Part shown: piece after piece, positions 36,352 to 45,872 of the stretch
Layout of the letters: every line of letters starts with the position of its first letter
Numbering within the stretch: the first letter of the stretch is position 1
Origin: Streptomyces apocyni
Lineage (GTDB): Bacteria; Actinomycetota; Actinomycetes; Streptomycetales; Streptomycetaceae
NCBI RefSeq assembly: GCF_009739465.1
Contig: NZ_WHOM01000040.1
Span: forward strand, 1-64,000
DNA: 64,000 nt
Direction of reading: 5' to 3'
Notes under the pieces: model-generated
Databases searched by the model: none
Seen by the model: the letters and a program-made list of their open reading frames with translations, nothing else
What the model was told of the DNA's origin: nothing
Translations under genes and position numbers: made by a program

Positions 36352-37590
36352 CCGCTTGCCCTGGAGCTTCATCTTGCGGCGGAGTTCCTCCGGTTCGACG
36401 GCTGAGCCGCGCTTCTTCACCGTCAGGACGCCGACCTCGCGCTCGCGCAGCAGGGCCTTGAGCTTCTTCATGTTGAACGGCAGCTGATCGGTGATCTCGT
36501 AGGCGGTGGCGTACGGGGTCGGGTGCAGCGTGTCGCTCGTGACGTACGCGATCATCGGGTCGATGAGTCCCCCGTCGACCTGCCGGGCGACCTCGGCGAC
36601 CAGGTGTGCGCGGATGACGGCGCCGTCGGGCTCGTAGAGGTAGCGGCCTACGGGGCGGGGCTCGGGGTCGGGCAGCATCGCGGCCAGGGGCGCGTGGAGC
36701 GTCGCGCCGGTGGGCAGGAGGGTGGCGCGCATCGAGGCGGGCTGCGGGGCTGGCGGTGGGGTGGGCTGGGGGGCAGGCTGCGGGGCGGTGCCGCTTCCGG
36801 ACTCGCCTGTGGATTCGCCCGTGGATTCGCCCGTGGATTCGCCCGTGGACTCGTCCCCGAACCAGAGCACCGCCTCCTTCACATCACCGCCGTCCGAGAT
36901 CCACTCGGCCTCGACGTCCTCGGGGACCGCCTCGTGCGGGATGCCGGGGGCGATCTTCAGCGCGGCGTACGGGGCCTTGCGAGCGGCCTCCAAGGCCCAG
37001 GACAGGGGCGGGGAGTACGCCTCGGGGTCGAAGACGCGGCCGCGTCCGCCCCGGCGCGCCGGGTCCACGAACACCGCGTCGTACCCCGCCGTGTCCACGT
37101 CGGCGACCTCCGCGCAGCGCACCTCGATCAGCGCGTCCAGGCCGAGCGCCGCCGCGTTGGCGCGGGCCACCTCGCAGGTCAGCGGGGAGCGGTCCACGGC
37201 CAGTACGGAGATCCCGGCGCGGGCCAGCGCGATCGCGTCGCCGCCGATGCCGCAGCACAGGTCCGCCACACTCCGTACGCCCAGGGCGTGGAAGCGCTCC
37301 GCGCGGTACGTCGCGACGGTGGTCCGGGTCGCCTGCTCGACACCGTTCGGGGTGAAGTACATCCGCCGCGCGTCGTCGACGCCGAACTTGGCGGCCGCCC
37401 GCTGCCGTAGCCGTGCCTGGCCCAGCGCGGCGGAGACCAGCTCGGCCGGGTGGTCGCGGCGCAGCCGGGTGGCGAGCGCCAGCTCCTGGGCGGGGTCGTG
37501 GTCGCGCAGTTCGGCGAGCAGGGCCTGGCCCTCGTCGGTGCGCAGGGCGGCGAAGGCGGCCAGCTCGGGGTCGCGGTCGAGGTCGTTCAC
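36280..37590 (-). CDS. Class I SAM-dependent methyltransferase with THUMP-like C-domain
   Basis: 436 residues, GTG start. SAM-binding motif I VADLCCGIGGDAIALARAG (about 107-125), motif II LAVDRSP, and VFVDPARRGGRGRVFDPEAYSPP as motif IV (DPAR). The C-terminal 100 residues (MKKLKALLREREVGVLTVKKRGSAVEPEELRRKMKLQGKRSATVFLTRV) match the THUMP-like domain found on such methyltransferases. An RNA substrate is likely but unproven. A four-copy ESTG tandem repeat and a Pro/Gln linker separate the domains. 3' end overlaps the convergent gene. Confidence 0.88.
   Translation of the reverse strand: MNDLDRDPELAAFAALRTDEGQALLAELRDHDPAQELALATRLRRDHPAELVSAALGQARLRQRAAAKFGVDDARRMYFTPNGVEQATRTTVATYRAERFHALGVRSVADLCCGIGGDAIALARAGISVLAVDRSPLTCEVARANAAALGLDALIEVRCAEVADVDTAGYDAVFVDPARRGGRGRVFDPEAYSPPLSWALEAARKAPYAALKIAPGIPHEAVPEDVEAEWISDGGDVKEAVLWFGDESTGESTGESTGESTGESGSGTAPQPAPQPTPPPAPQPASMRATLLPTGATLHAPLAAMLPDPEPRPVGRYLYEPDGAVIRAHLVAEVARQVDGGLIDPMIAYVTSDTLHPTPYATAYEITDQLPFNMKKLKALLREREVGVLTVKKRGSAVEPEELRRKMKLQGKRSATVFLTRVADAPTMLVGAPAVA
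36800..36859 (-). repeat. 12-bp in-frame tandem repeat in the methyltransferase gene
   Basis: Four copies of GATTCGCCCGTG (first with two changes, the next three identical) plus one degenerate copy, encoding E-S-T-G repeats in the interdomain linker. Copy identity suggests recent slippage. Confidence 0.9.
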
Positions 37591-37680
37591 CCGGCCATTG
37601 TCGGCCAGTCGGTGGATCGTGCGCGCCCGGTGGTGGCGCCTGGCCGCCCGGGGCCCGGTGCGCTGACAGGATCCGACGCC

Positions 37681-38610
37681 ATGCGGACAGGACTAGTACG
37701 ACAAAAGGAAAAGATCGCCGGAAGTGGACGGCGGGGCACCCGGGTCCGAGCGGGCCTTGCCCTCCTCGCCGCGGCCGCCGTCGCGTCCGGCTGCTCCACC
37801 AGCGAGTCGGCGAAGCCCCCGGTCGAGCCCGCCCACGGCCAGCAGCAGGCGGAACAGGCCAAGGAACAGGCCAAGAAGCGCGCCGCCCAGCAGCGGGCCG
37901 CGAAGGTGGCCGCGGTCAAGCGCTGGGGCCTGGACAAAATGCCGCTGACGCCACCCAAGCCACCGGCCAAGAAGCCGAAGGTCAGTACCCGCCGAGGGTT
38001 CGAGGTCGCCGGGCACGAGAACCTGCCGCCCGTCTTCACCACCATCCCGACCAAAGACAAGGTCGTCTTCCTGACGATCGACGATGGTGCCGAGAAGGAC
38101 CCCGAGCTGCTCAGGATGATGAGCGAGCTGGACATCCCGTACACCGCCTTCCTCAGTGACTACCTGGTGAAGGAGGACTACGGCTATTTCAAGAAGATGC
38201 AGGACCACGGCGTCGTCCTGAACAACCACACCCTCAACCACCGCTATCTGCCCGGGCTCTCGTACGCGCAGCAGAAGCGCGAGATCTGCGGGATGCAGGA
38301 CGTCATCGAGAAGCGCTACGGCAAGCGGCCCGAGCTCTTCCGTCCGCCGTACGGCAACTACAACGGCGACACCCTGCGGGCGGCCAAGGCCTGCGGCATC
38401 AAGGCCGTGCCGCTGTGGAATGCCGAGGCCTTCGCGGACCGGATGGACTGGCGCGAGTGGGACCGTGATCTGCATCCCGGCGACATCATCCTCACCCACT
38501 TCCGGGGCAAGGGGGACTGGAAGGGCAGCATGCCGGACATGATCCGCCAGATGATGAAGACGGTGACGGACAAGGGGTACGCGGTGGGCAGGCTGGAGGA
38601 CTACCTCTGA
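37681..38610 (+). CDS. Lipoprotein polysaccharide deacetylase
   Basis: 309 residues. Lipobox AAVASGC (Cys about 36) after a basic start and hydrophobic core. Then a Lys/Gln/Ala-rich helical linker (about 50-90) and a NodB fold from about 118: motif 1 is TIDDGAEKD (usual TFDDG), motif 2 NNHTLNHRYL (H-x-x-x-H metal ligands), motif 3 RPPYGNYN, motif 5 ILTHF. Expected to remove acetyl groups from peptidoglycan or another cell-surface glycan outside the membrane. No clear ribosome site. Divergent from the methyltransferase. Confidence 0.92.
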   Translation: MRTGLVRQKEKIAGSGRRGTRVRAGLALLAAAAVASGCSTSESAKPPVEPAHGQQQAEQAKEQAKKRAAQQRAAKVAAVKRWGLDKMPLTPPKPPAKKPKVSTRRGFEVAGHENLPPVFTTIPTKDKVVFLTIDDGAEKDPELLRMMSELDIPYTAFLSDYLVKEDYGYFKKMQDHGVVLNNHTLNHRYLPGLSYAQQKREICGMQDVIEKRYGKRPELFRPPYGNYNGDTLRAAKACGIKAVPLWNAEAFADRMDWREWDRDLHPGDIILTHFRGKGDWKGSMPDMIRQMMKTVTDKGYAVGRLEDYL

Positions 38611-38720
38611 GCCACCGAGACGGGTGCTGGGAGGGCCACTGGGGGCCACTGGAAGGGCCGCCGACAGGAGCGCTGGGAGGGGCGCCGGGAGAGTCCTCGC
38701 GACCCGGTCGAGTGGAGTCA

Positions 38721-38747
38721 TTGGCACTCCGCTTGACCGAGTGCTAA
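38721..38747. promoter_or_regulatory. CIRCE element 1 of groES-groEL1
   Basis: TTGGCACTC-N9-GAGTGCTAA, one base from the CIRCE consensus TTAGCACTC-N9-GAGTGCTAA. Target of the heat-shock repressor HrcA. It contains the -35 of the groES promoter. Confidence 0.93.
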
Positions 38748-38760
38748 TCGCGGTCATAGT
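38733..38760 (+). promoter_or_regulatory. groES promoter
   Basis: TTGACC and CATAGT with 16-bp spacing. The -35 lies in CIRCE 1 and the probable start in or just before CIRCE 2, so HrcA bound to both would block it. Confidence 0.7.
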
Positions 38761-38767
38761 CTCAGGT

Positions 38768-38794
38768 CTGGCACTCCCCACCGGAGAGTGCCAA
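38768..38794. promoter_or_regulatory. CIRCE element 2 of groES-groEL1
   Basis: CTGGCACTC-N9-GAGTGCCAA, about two changes per arm pair from the consensus, 20 bp after CIRCE 1. Lies about 100 bp before groES. Confidence 0.88.
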
Positions 38795-38892
38795 CAGCGA
38801 CGGGCAGGTCCGGCACCCGCGACGACGGATCCACCTGGTCGCCACCCCAAAACAGTTAACCCCGTGAGATCTCCGAAGGGGGAGACCGGACC

Positions 38893-39201
38893 GTGACGAC
38901 CACCAGCTCCAAGGTTGCCATCAAGCCGCTTGAGGACCGCATTGTGGTCCAGCCGCTCGACGCCGAGCAGACCACGGCCTCTGGCCTGGTTATTCCGGAC
39001 ACCGCGAAGGAGAAGCCCCAGGAGGGCGCAGTCCTGGCCGTGGGCCCGGGTCGCTTCGAGAACGGCGAGCGGCTGCCGCTCGACGTCAAGGTCGGCGACG
39101 TTGTGCTCTACAGCAAGTACGGCGGCACCGAGGTGAAGTACAACGGCGACGAGTACCTCGTCCTCTCGGCTCGCGACGTACTCGCGATCATCGAGAAGTA
39201 A
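38893..39201 (+). CDS. groES: Co-chaperonin GroES
   Basis: 102 residues, GTG start with GGGGGAGACC upstream. Conserved [34 protein letters not shown] including the mobile loop (about 17-35) that binds GroEL, and [35 protein letters not shown]. Lid of the chaperonin. Controlled by two CIRCE elements, and separated from groEL1 by a hairpin plus T-run. Confidence 0.98.
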   Translation: MTTTSSKVAIKPLEDRIVVQPLDAEQTTASGLVIPDTAKEKPQEGAVLAVGPGRFENGERLPLDVKVGDVVLYSKYGGTEVKYNGDEYLVLSARDVLAIIEK

Positions 39202-39238
39202 GTCACCTGGGAGTCGATGAACTCCCGAAAGTTGTGTA

Positions 39239-39302
39239 CCGCGCCCCTGGCCCCCGTGAATTCAAAAATCGCCGGGTGGACAGGGGCGCGGTTTCTTTTT
39301 TG
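39239..39302 (+). terminator. Hairpin plus T-run between groES and groEL1
   Basis: CCGCGCCCCTG (39239-39249) pairs perfectly with CAGGGGCGCGG (39281-39291) and is followed at once by TTTCTTTTTT, an unusually clear intrinsic-terminator layout for this genome. The 31-base loop includes an AT-rich GAATTCAAAAAT. Partial termination would give excess groES over groEL1 transcript. Confidence 0.7.
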
Positions 39303-39313
39303 AGAGGACTTGA

Positions 39314-41010
<1,697 letters not shown>

Positions 41011-41018
41011 CGAGCTGA

Positions 41019-41057
41019 CGAAGGCCCGGCACCCCGTCGCGGGGTGCCGGGCCTTCG
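41019..41057. terminator. Bidirectional terminator between groEL1 and the SDR gene
   Basis: A perfect 18-bp stem (CGAAGGCCCGGCACCCCG and complement) with a 3-base loop in the gap between convergent genes. Confidence 0.85.
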
Positions 41058-41064
41058 CGCTGCG

Positions 41065-41838
41065 CTACTTCGGTCCGTACTTGCGGCCGGTACGGGAACT
41101 CAGCCCACCGAGCAGAGCGCGCGGGGTCACCTTCACCACGCCCATCATCGCCTTGTACCGCGGGTCGGGGATCGACACCGACTTACCGCGCGCCAGGTCC
41201 GCCAGCGCGGCGCTCACCAGTTTGTCCGCGTCCAGCCACAGCCAGCCCGGGATGTTGTCCGTGCCCATCCCGGCCCGCTGGTGGAACTCCGTCCGCACGA
41301 ACCCGGGACACAGCGCCATCAGCCGCACCCCCGAACCCGCCAGGTCCTTCGCCGCGCCCTGCGTGAACTGCACGACCCACGCCTTCGACGCGCCATAGGT
41401 CCCGCGCGGTACGAACGCAGCGACCGAGGCGACGTTGACGACACCGCCGCGCCCACGCTCCCGCATCGACTCGGCGGCCGCCGAGGTCAGCCGGAGCACC
41501 GCCTCGCAGTGCACCTTCAGCATCGTGAGCTCGTCGGCCATCGAGACCTCGAGATAACGGCCCTTGTTGCCGAAGCCCGCGTTGTTGACGAGCAGGTCGA
41601 CCGGGTCCCTGCGGTCACCAAGCCGGGCCTCGACCGCCGCGATGCCGTCGTCGGTCGACAGGTCGGCGGTCAGCACCTCGGCCTCGATGCCGTGCCGGTC
41701 GTGCAGTTCGGTCGCCTGCTCCTGGAGCCGTTTGGTGTCGCGGGCGACCAGCACCAGGTTGTGACCATCCGCGGCGAGACGCCGCGCGAAAGCGGCGCCG
41801 ATGCCTGCGGTCGATCCGGTAATCAGAGCCGTAGTCAT
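41065..41838 (-). CDS. Short-chain dehydrogenase/reductase
   Basis: 257 residues. Rossmann motif TGSTAGIGAAFARRLA (8-23), NNAGFGNKG (about 86-94), catalytic Ser in VNVASVAAF, and YGASKAW (Tyr and Lys). C-terminal PDPRYKAMMGVVKVTPRALLGG resembles the membrane-leaning tail of the DltE/YqjQ-like SDR group. Substrate unknown. A TAGCCT -10 hexamer lies six bases before the ATG, with no ribosome site, so the transcript is probably leaderless. Confidence 0.92.
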   Translation of the reverse strand: MTTALITGSTAGIGAAFARRLAADGHNLVLVARDTKRLQEQATELHDRHGIEAEVLTADLSTDDGIAAVEARLGDRRDPVDLLVNNAGFGNKGRYLEVSMADELTMLKVHCEAVLRLTSAAAESMRERGRGGVVNVASVAAFVPRGTYGASKAWVVQFTQGAAKDLAGSGVRLMALCPGFVRTEFHQRAGMGTDNIPGWLWLDADKLVSAALADLARGKSVSIPDPRYKAMMGVVKVTPRALLGGLSSRTGRKYGPK

Positions 41839-41844
41839 GGCCCA

Positions 41845-41850
41845 AGGCTA
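41845..41850 (-). promoter_or_regulatory. -10 element of the probably leaderless SDR gene
   Basis: On the minus strand TAGCCT ends six bases before the ATG; no Shine-Dalgarno sequence is present. Confidence 0.5.
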
Positions 41851-41870
41851 GAGCCTGTCCGGTGGCACGC

Positions 41871-43430
41871 TCAGTGCTGGTGACGCCCCGGCGGCGGCGT
41901 CCCCGCCTGCTGTCCCTTCTCGACCACCACGAACTGACCCATCATGCCCAGATCTTCGTGGTACAGAAGATGGCAGTGGTACATGTACGGGACATCCGGG
42001 TCAGGTGGCCCGTCGAACCGCATCGCCAGCTTCACCGTCGAGCCGTCCGGTATGAAGACCGTGTCCTTGGCGCCGCGCAGTTCGGGCGGCGGCGCCTGGC
42101 CGTCCATCTCCAGTACCCGGAACTGCACGTCGTGCACATGGAAGTTGTGCGCCATGCCGTTGCCGTTGCGTACCGTCCAGACCTCCTCGGTGCCCCGGGT
42201 AACGACCTCGTCGATCCGGCCCATGTCCATTTTCCGGCCGTTGATCCCGGACAGCTTCAGGTCGAAGTGCCGCCCGCGCGCGGGGTCCTTGCCTTCGGGG
42301 ATCTCCAGCTCACCCAGCATGTCGGGGAGTTCGGGGGAAGGGCGCAGGGTGTCACCCGCCCGCAGTTGAAGAATGTCGAAGGAGTCGTCACCACCACCGA
42401 AGCGCGTGTTGAAGGCGTCGCCGAGCCGCTGAGGGAAGCTCCGCAGCACGGTCTTCTCGCCCGGCTCCATCCGCACCACGACCTCGGCCCGCTCACCGGG
42501 TGACAGCCGCAGATGGCCGCCCATCCGCACCGGCGCCTCCAGCAGCCCGCCGTCGGTGCCGATCAGCGCGAACTGCCTGCTGTCGGAGAACCCGAAGGCG
42601 TAGGTGCGCGCGGTCGAGGCGTTGAGCAACCGCAGCCGCACCAGCTCGTCGCCGACTTCCTGGTACGGGGCGAGCGTGCCGTTGACCAGCGTCTGGTCGC
42701 CGAGGAAGCCGAGGCTCCGCATCATTCCGCGACCGTGGTCGAACTTGGCGCCGTCGAACTTCGTGTCCTGCACGATGACGGGTATGTCGTCGACGCCGTA
42801 CGTCCCGGGCAGTGGCAGCCGCGCGGACTTCTCGTCGTCCAGGAGGAACATCCCGGCCAGCCCACGCTGAACGTGCTTCTCCGTGGCACCGTGCGGGTGC
42901 GGGTGGTACCAGAGCGTCGCGGCGGGCTGGTCGACCTTCCAGTCGGGGGTCCAGGTGCCGCCCGGTCGCACCATCTGGTGCGGGCCGCCGTCCATCTTCG
43001 CGGGCAGGTGCATCCCGTGCCAGTGCACGGTGGACGCCTCGTCCAGGCCGTTGGCTATCCGTACCTTGACCTTCTCGCCGCGCTCGGCGCGCAGCGTCGG
43101 CCCGAGATAGCTGCCGTTGAATCCCCAGGTCGGGGTCTGCTGACCGTCCTTGAACTCGGTCTCGCCCGCCTGCATCCGCAGGTCGAAGACCCGCGTACCG
43201 TCCTGCTCCACCGTGGAGTCGGCGAGCGGGGGTATGGCCAGCTCGTTGCGGAAGGAGACCTTGCCCACCGTGCTGACGTCGGCGCTCGTCCACAGCCAGG
43301 CGACGCCACCGCCGAGCGCGGCGATCAGCACGCCGACGACCACGCCGAGCGTGATCAGCACCCGCTTGAGCCTGCCCGGCTTGCCGCGCCTCTCGCCTCT
43401 TCCGCTCCCCGTCTCCTTCATGCCCTTCAC
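41871..43430 (-). CDS. Membrane-anchored multicopper oxidase
   Basis: 519 residues (an ATG three codons in is an alternative start). Basic N-terminus then one helix (about 24-47). Copper motifs: HWHGMH (136-141), YHPHPHG (175-181), HNFHVHD near 440 and YHCHLLYHEDLGM near 491-503, giving type 1, 2 and 3 sites. Three cupredoxin domains expected. Closest to CotA/bilirubin-oxidase/CueO-like enzymes: oxidises phenols or metal ions with O2 outside the membrane. C-terminal GRHQH. Divergent from a LysR regulator. Confidence 0.93.
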   Translation of the reverse strand: MKGMKETGSGRGERRGKPGRLKRVLITLGVVVGVLIAALGGGVAWLWTSADVSTVGKVSFRNELAIPPLADSTVEQDGTRVFDLRMQAGETEFKDGQQTPTWGFNGSYLGPTLRAERGEKVKVRIANGLDEASTVHWHGMHLPAKMDGGPHQMVRPGGTWTPDWKVDQPAATLWYHPHPHGATEKHVQRGLAGMFLLDDEKSARLPLPGTYGVDDIPVIVQDTKFDGAKFDHGRGMMRSLGFLGDQTLVNGTLAPYQEVGDELVRLRLLNASTARTYAFGFSDSRQFALIGTDGGLLEAPVRMGGHLRLSPGERAEVVVRMEPGEKTVLRSFPQRLGDAFNTRFGGGDDSFDILQLRAGDTLRPSPELPDMLGELEIPEGKDPARGRHFDLKLSGINGRKMDMGRIDEVVTRGTEEVWTVRNGNGMAHNFHVHDVQFRVLEMDGQAPPPELRGAKDTVFIPDGSTVKLAMRFDGPPDPDVPYMYHCHLLYHEDLGMMGQFVVVEKGQQAGTPPPGRHQH

Positions 43431-43567
43431 GATTCCGCGTCAGGACGCGGCGCAGTATCGGGAAGCGCCCTGAACCGACCCCGGCGCGACCCTGAGCAGA
43501 CCCTGAGCGCGACCCCCGAGATGGCAAAGGTTCAGTGCCGTATTCGCGCTGCTCCCCAAGCCTCGCT

Positions 43568-43573
43568 TATGCT
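43568..43573 (+). promoter_or_regulatory. -10 element of a probably leaderless lysR transcript
   Basis: TATGCT is followed by six bases and then the ATG; no ribosome site. Confidence 0.5.
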
Positions 43574-43579
43574 CGACGC

Positions 43580-44476
43580 ATGATCGAGGCCCGCCATCTC
43601 CGTGTGCTGCGCGCCGTGGCCGCTACCGGCTCCTTTTCCGCCGCCGCCCGCGAACTGGGCTGCACCCAGCCCGCGGTGAGCCAGCAGATGAAGGCCCTTG
43701 AGCACTCGACCGGCACGCCGCTGCTGATCCGTACGGGCCGCGAGATGCGCCTGACGCAGGCCGGTGAAGCGCTCGTCCGGCACGCCGCGGGCATCCTCGC
43801 CGGACTGACCGCGGCCGAGGAAGAGGTCGCCGCGATCGCCGGGCTGCGCGCGGGCCGGGTGCGCCTGGTCTCCTTCCCCAGCGGCAGCTCGACCCTGGTT
43901 CCCACGGCGCTCGCCGCGCTGCGCGCCGCGCACCCGGGCACGCGGGTCTCCCTGGTGGAGGCCGAGCCCCCGCGCTCGGTCGAGATGCTGCGTGAGGGGG
44001 ACTGCGATGTGGCTCTCGCCTTCCGGTACGAGGGGGCGAGCGCCGCGGACGACTGGAGCGATCTGGTCGTACGGCCGCTCCTCGCCGACCGGCTGGTCGG
44101 GCTGGTCCCCGAGGGGCACCGGCTCGCCGACGCGGCGACGGTCGCCATGGGGGACTTCGCCGACGAGCCGTGGATCGCGGGCTGCCCGCGCTGCCGCAAG
44201 CAGTTGGTGGAGGTCTGCGAGGGTGCGGGCTTTGTCCCGCGTATCGACTTCGCCACCGACGACTACCCCGCGGTGATCGGCCTGGTCGGCGCCGGTCTCG
44301 GGGTGGCGGTACTGCCGGAGCTGGCCCTGGAGTCGGTACGGCCCAAGGGCGCCCGCGCGGTGACGGTGGAGCCCGCGGTGCGGCGCGAGATCGTCGCGCT
44401 CACACTCCCCGACCTGGCCCAGGTGCCCGCTGTGGTGGCCACACTCGACCGGCTGGCGGGCGCGGCGGCCCGCTGA
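43580..44476 (+). CDS. LysR-family transcriptional regulator
   Basis: 298 residues from ATG (MIEARHLRVLRAVAATGSFSAAARELGCTQPAVSQQMKALE). Winged helix-turn-helix 1 to about 60, then a linker helix and effector domain (about 90-295) containing LVSFPSGSSTLVPTALAALRAAHPGTRV. A CPRCRKQLVEVC segment gives three close cysteines in the effector domain, a possible redox or metal site. Divergent from the multicopper oxidase, which it may regulate; inference from position. Stop codon lies in a 23-bp direct repeat. Confidence 0.93.
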   Translation: MIEARHLRVLRAVAATGSFSAAARELGCTQPAVSQQMKALEHSTGTPLLIRTGREMRLTQAGEALVRHAAGILAGLTAAEEEVAAIAGLRAGRVRLVSFPSGSSTLVPTALAALRAAHPGTRVSLVEAEPPRSVEMLREGDCDVALAFRYEGASAADDWSDLVVRPLLADRLVGLVPEGHRLADAATVAMGDFADEPWIAGCPRCRKQLVEVCEGAGFVPRIDFATDDYPAVIGLVGAGLGVAVLPELALESVRPKGARAVTVEPAVRREIVALTLPDLAQVPAVVATLDRLAGAAAR

Positions 44477-44518
44477 AGGGCCCGTCGGCTACAGGGCTGA
44501 AGGGCTCGTCGGCTACAG
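44472..44518 (+). repeat. 23-bp direct repeat spanning the lysR stop codon
   Basis: Two copies of a 23-bp unit (GCTGAAGGGCCCGTCGGCTA-CAG) start 24 bp apart and differ at one base. The first includes the TGA of the regulator; the second carries an in-frame TGA. Confidence 0.88.
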
Positions 44519-44553
44519 AAACGTTCCTCCGTGTGCCGTCGCTTCGGGAGAGG

Positions 44554-44883
44554 TCAGTGCCCCGGCGCACTCGCCGCCGAAGCGGTGGACGCCGTGACCA
44601 GACGGTGCCGGGCGCGTCCCATGAGTTCTTCGCGTTCGTCTTCGGTGAGTCCACCCCAGACTCCGTACGGTTCGCGTACCGCCAGCGCGTGAGCGGCGCA
44701 CTCCGCGCGAACCGGGCATCTCATACAGACCTCTTTGGCCGAGGTCTCGCGGGCGCTGCGCGCCGCGCCCCGCTCGCCCTCCGGGTGAAAGAAGAGCGAG
44801 CTGTCGACCCCGCGGCAGGCGGCCAGGAGCTGCCAGTCCCACAGGTCTGCGTTTGGTCCGGGAAGGCGGGAGAAATCTGCCAT
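44554..44883 (-). CDS. whiD: WhiB-like iron-sulfur regulator WhiD
   Basis: 109 residues from ATG (MADFSRLPGPNADLWDWQLLAACRG); farther upstream in-frame codons are rejected because this start matches known WhiD. Four [4Fe-4S] cysteines at 23, 53, 56 and 62 (C...CMRC...C) and the GVWGGLT turn (about 74-80), then a basic C-terminus. WhiD is needed for spore maturation in Streptomyces, acting with a sigma factor. Divergent from bldM, as in S. coelicolor; mycobacterial WhiB3 is the counterpart. Confidence 0.96.
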   Translation of the reverse strand: MADFSRLPGPNADLWDWQLLAACRGVDSSLFFHPEGERGAARSARETSAKEVCMRCPVRAECAAHALAVREPYGVWGGLTEDEREELMGRARHRLVTASTASAASAPGH

Positions 44884-44934
44884 TGCGTGTCCCCTTGCAA
44901 CCGTGGTGGGCGGGTTCAGTGCCTCATGACCGTA

Positions 44935-44955
44935 CATCTACTGTCCTAGTAGATG
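44935..44955. promoter_or_regulatory. Inverted repeat upstream of whiD
   Basis: CATCTACT-GTCCT-AGTAGATG, a perfect 8-bp inverted repeat centred about 60 bp before the whiD start, in AT-rich DNA. Probable operator or part of a whiD promoter; the binding protein is unknown. Confidence 0.5.
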
Positions 44956-45109
44956 AAAATATGATCCATGGTGAATCTAGCTAGAGACACCTACGAAAGG
45001 GAAGAAAATCCGCTAAATGGGGCATCGAGTCCGGTGAACCTTCGGTGACCTGCGACGCCCGTCCCGTGTCTGGGCCCTCACGTAGAGTGTCGAAGGGGGT
45101 CAGCGGACC

Positions 45110-45137
45110 CGTAACTCTTTCGAGTGACCGTCGTTGA
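45110..45137 (+). promoter_or_regulatory. Sigma-BldN promoter of bldM
   Basis: CGTAAC-N16-CGTTGA, exactly the sequence and spacing I know for the sigma-BldN-dependent bldM p1 promoter of S. coelicolor. It lies about 120 bp before the start codon and ties bldM to aerial-mycelium formation. Confidence 0.88.
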
Positions 45138-45260
45138 GAGTGCGAGGCGGTTGAGAACACAAGCACTCGGGCAGATGTCTGAGGGCGTCAATCGCACAGG
45201 TGACGATTCGTACCCAGCCTGGAGGCTCAAGGTGACGCGCATCAGCTGCGGAGGGCGGCC

Positions 45261-45872
45261 ATGACATCCGTCCTCGTCTGCGACGACTCCCCGCTTGCCC
45301 GAGAGGCGCTCCGCCGTGCGGTCGCGACCGTGCCCGGCGTCGAGCGTGTCACGACGGCGGCCAACGGCGAGGAAGTCCTCCGCCGCTGGGGTGCCGACCG
45401 TTCGGACCTGATTCTGATGGACGTACGGATGCCGGGGCTCGGGGGTGTCGAGACCGTACGCCGACTACTCTCCGCTGACCCCGGGGCCCGGATCATCATG
45501 CTCACGGTCGCCGAGGATCTCGACGGCGTCGCGCTCGCGGTCGCCGCCGGTGCCCGCGGTTATCTGCACAAGGACGCCTCGCGCGCCGAACTGCGCGCGA
45601 CCGTCACCCAGGCGCTCGCCGACCCGACCTGGCGGCTCGCCCCGCGCAGACTGCGCTCGGCCGAGATGGGCGCGGCGCCGACCCTCACCGCGCGCGAGAT
45701 CCAGGTGCTCGAAGGCATGAGCCACGGCCGGTCGAACGCCGAGATCGGCCGCGAGCTGTTCCTCTCCGAGGACACCGTGAAGACCCACGCCAGGCGGCTC
45801 TTCAAGAAGCTGGGCGCCTCGGACCGCGCGCACGCCGTGGCGCTCGGTTTCCGCTGGGGCCTGGTCCGCTGA
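45261..45872 (+). CDS. bldM: Developmental response regulator BldM
   Basis: 203 residues. Receiver domain 1 to about 118 with acidic pair DD (8-9), phosphorylation-site equivalent D54 (LILMDVRMPG) and K in GYLHKDAS. LuxR/NarL-type helix-turn-helix about 138-200 (LTAREIQVLEGMSHGRSNAEIGRELFLSEDTVKTHARRLFKKLGA). BldM is an orphan, atypical regulator that works as a homodimer or with WhiI to switch on aerial-hypha and sporulation genes. GGAGGG ribosome site; sigma-BldN promoter upstream. Confidence 0.96.
   Translation: MTSVLVCDDSPLAREALRRAVATVPGVERVTTAANGEEVLRRWGADRSDLILMDVRMPGLGGVETVRRLLSADPGARIIMLTVAEDLDGVALAVAAGARGYLHKDASRAELRATVTQALADPTWRLAPRRLRSAEMGAAPTLTAREIQVLEGMSHGRSNAEIGRELFLSEDTVKTHARRLFKKLGASDRAHAVALGFRWGLVR

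Larger units (their letters stand above)
44884..45260. other. whiD-bldM divergent regulatory region
   Basis: 377 bp without a gene, locally AT-rich for this genome near 44930-45010. Holds an 8-bp inverted repeat near whiD and a sigma-BldN promoter near bldM (both listed). GGAGGG lies five bases before the bldM ATG. Confidence 0.6.
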
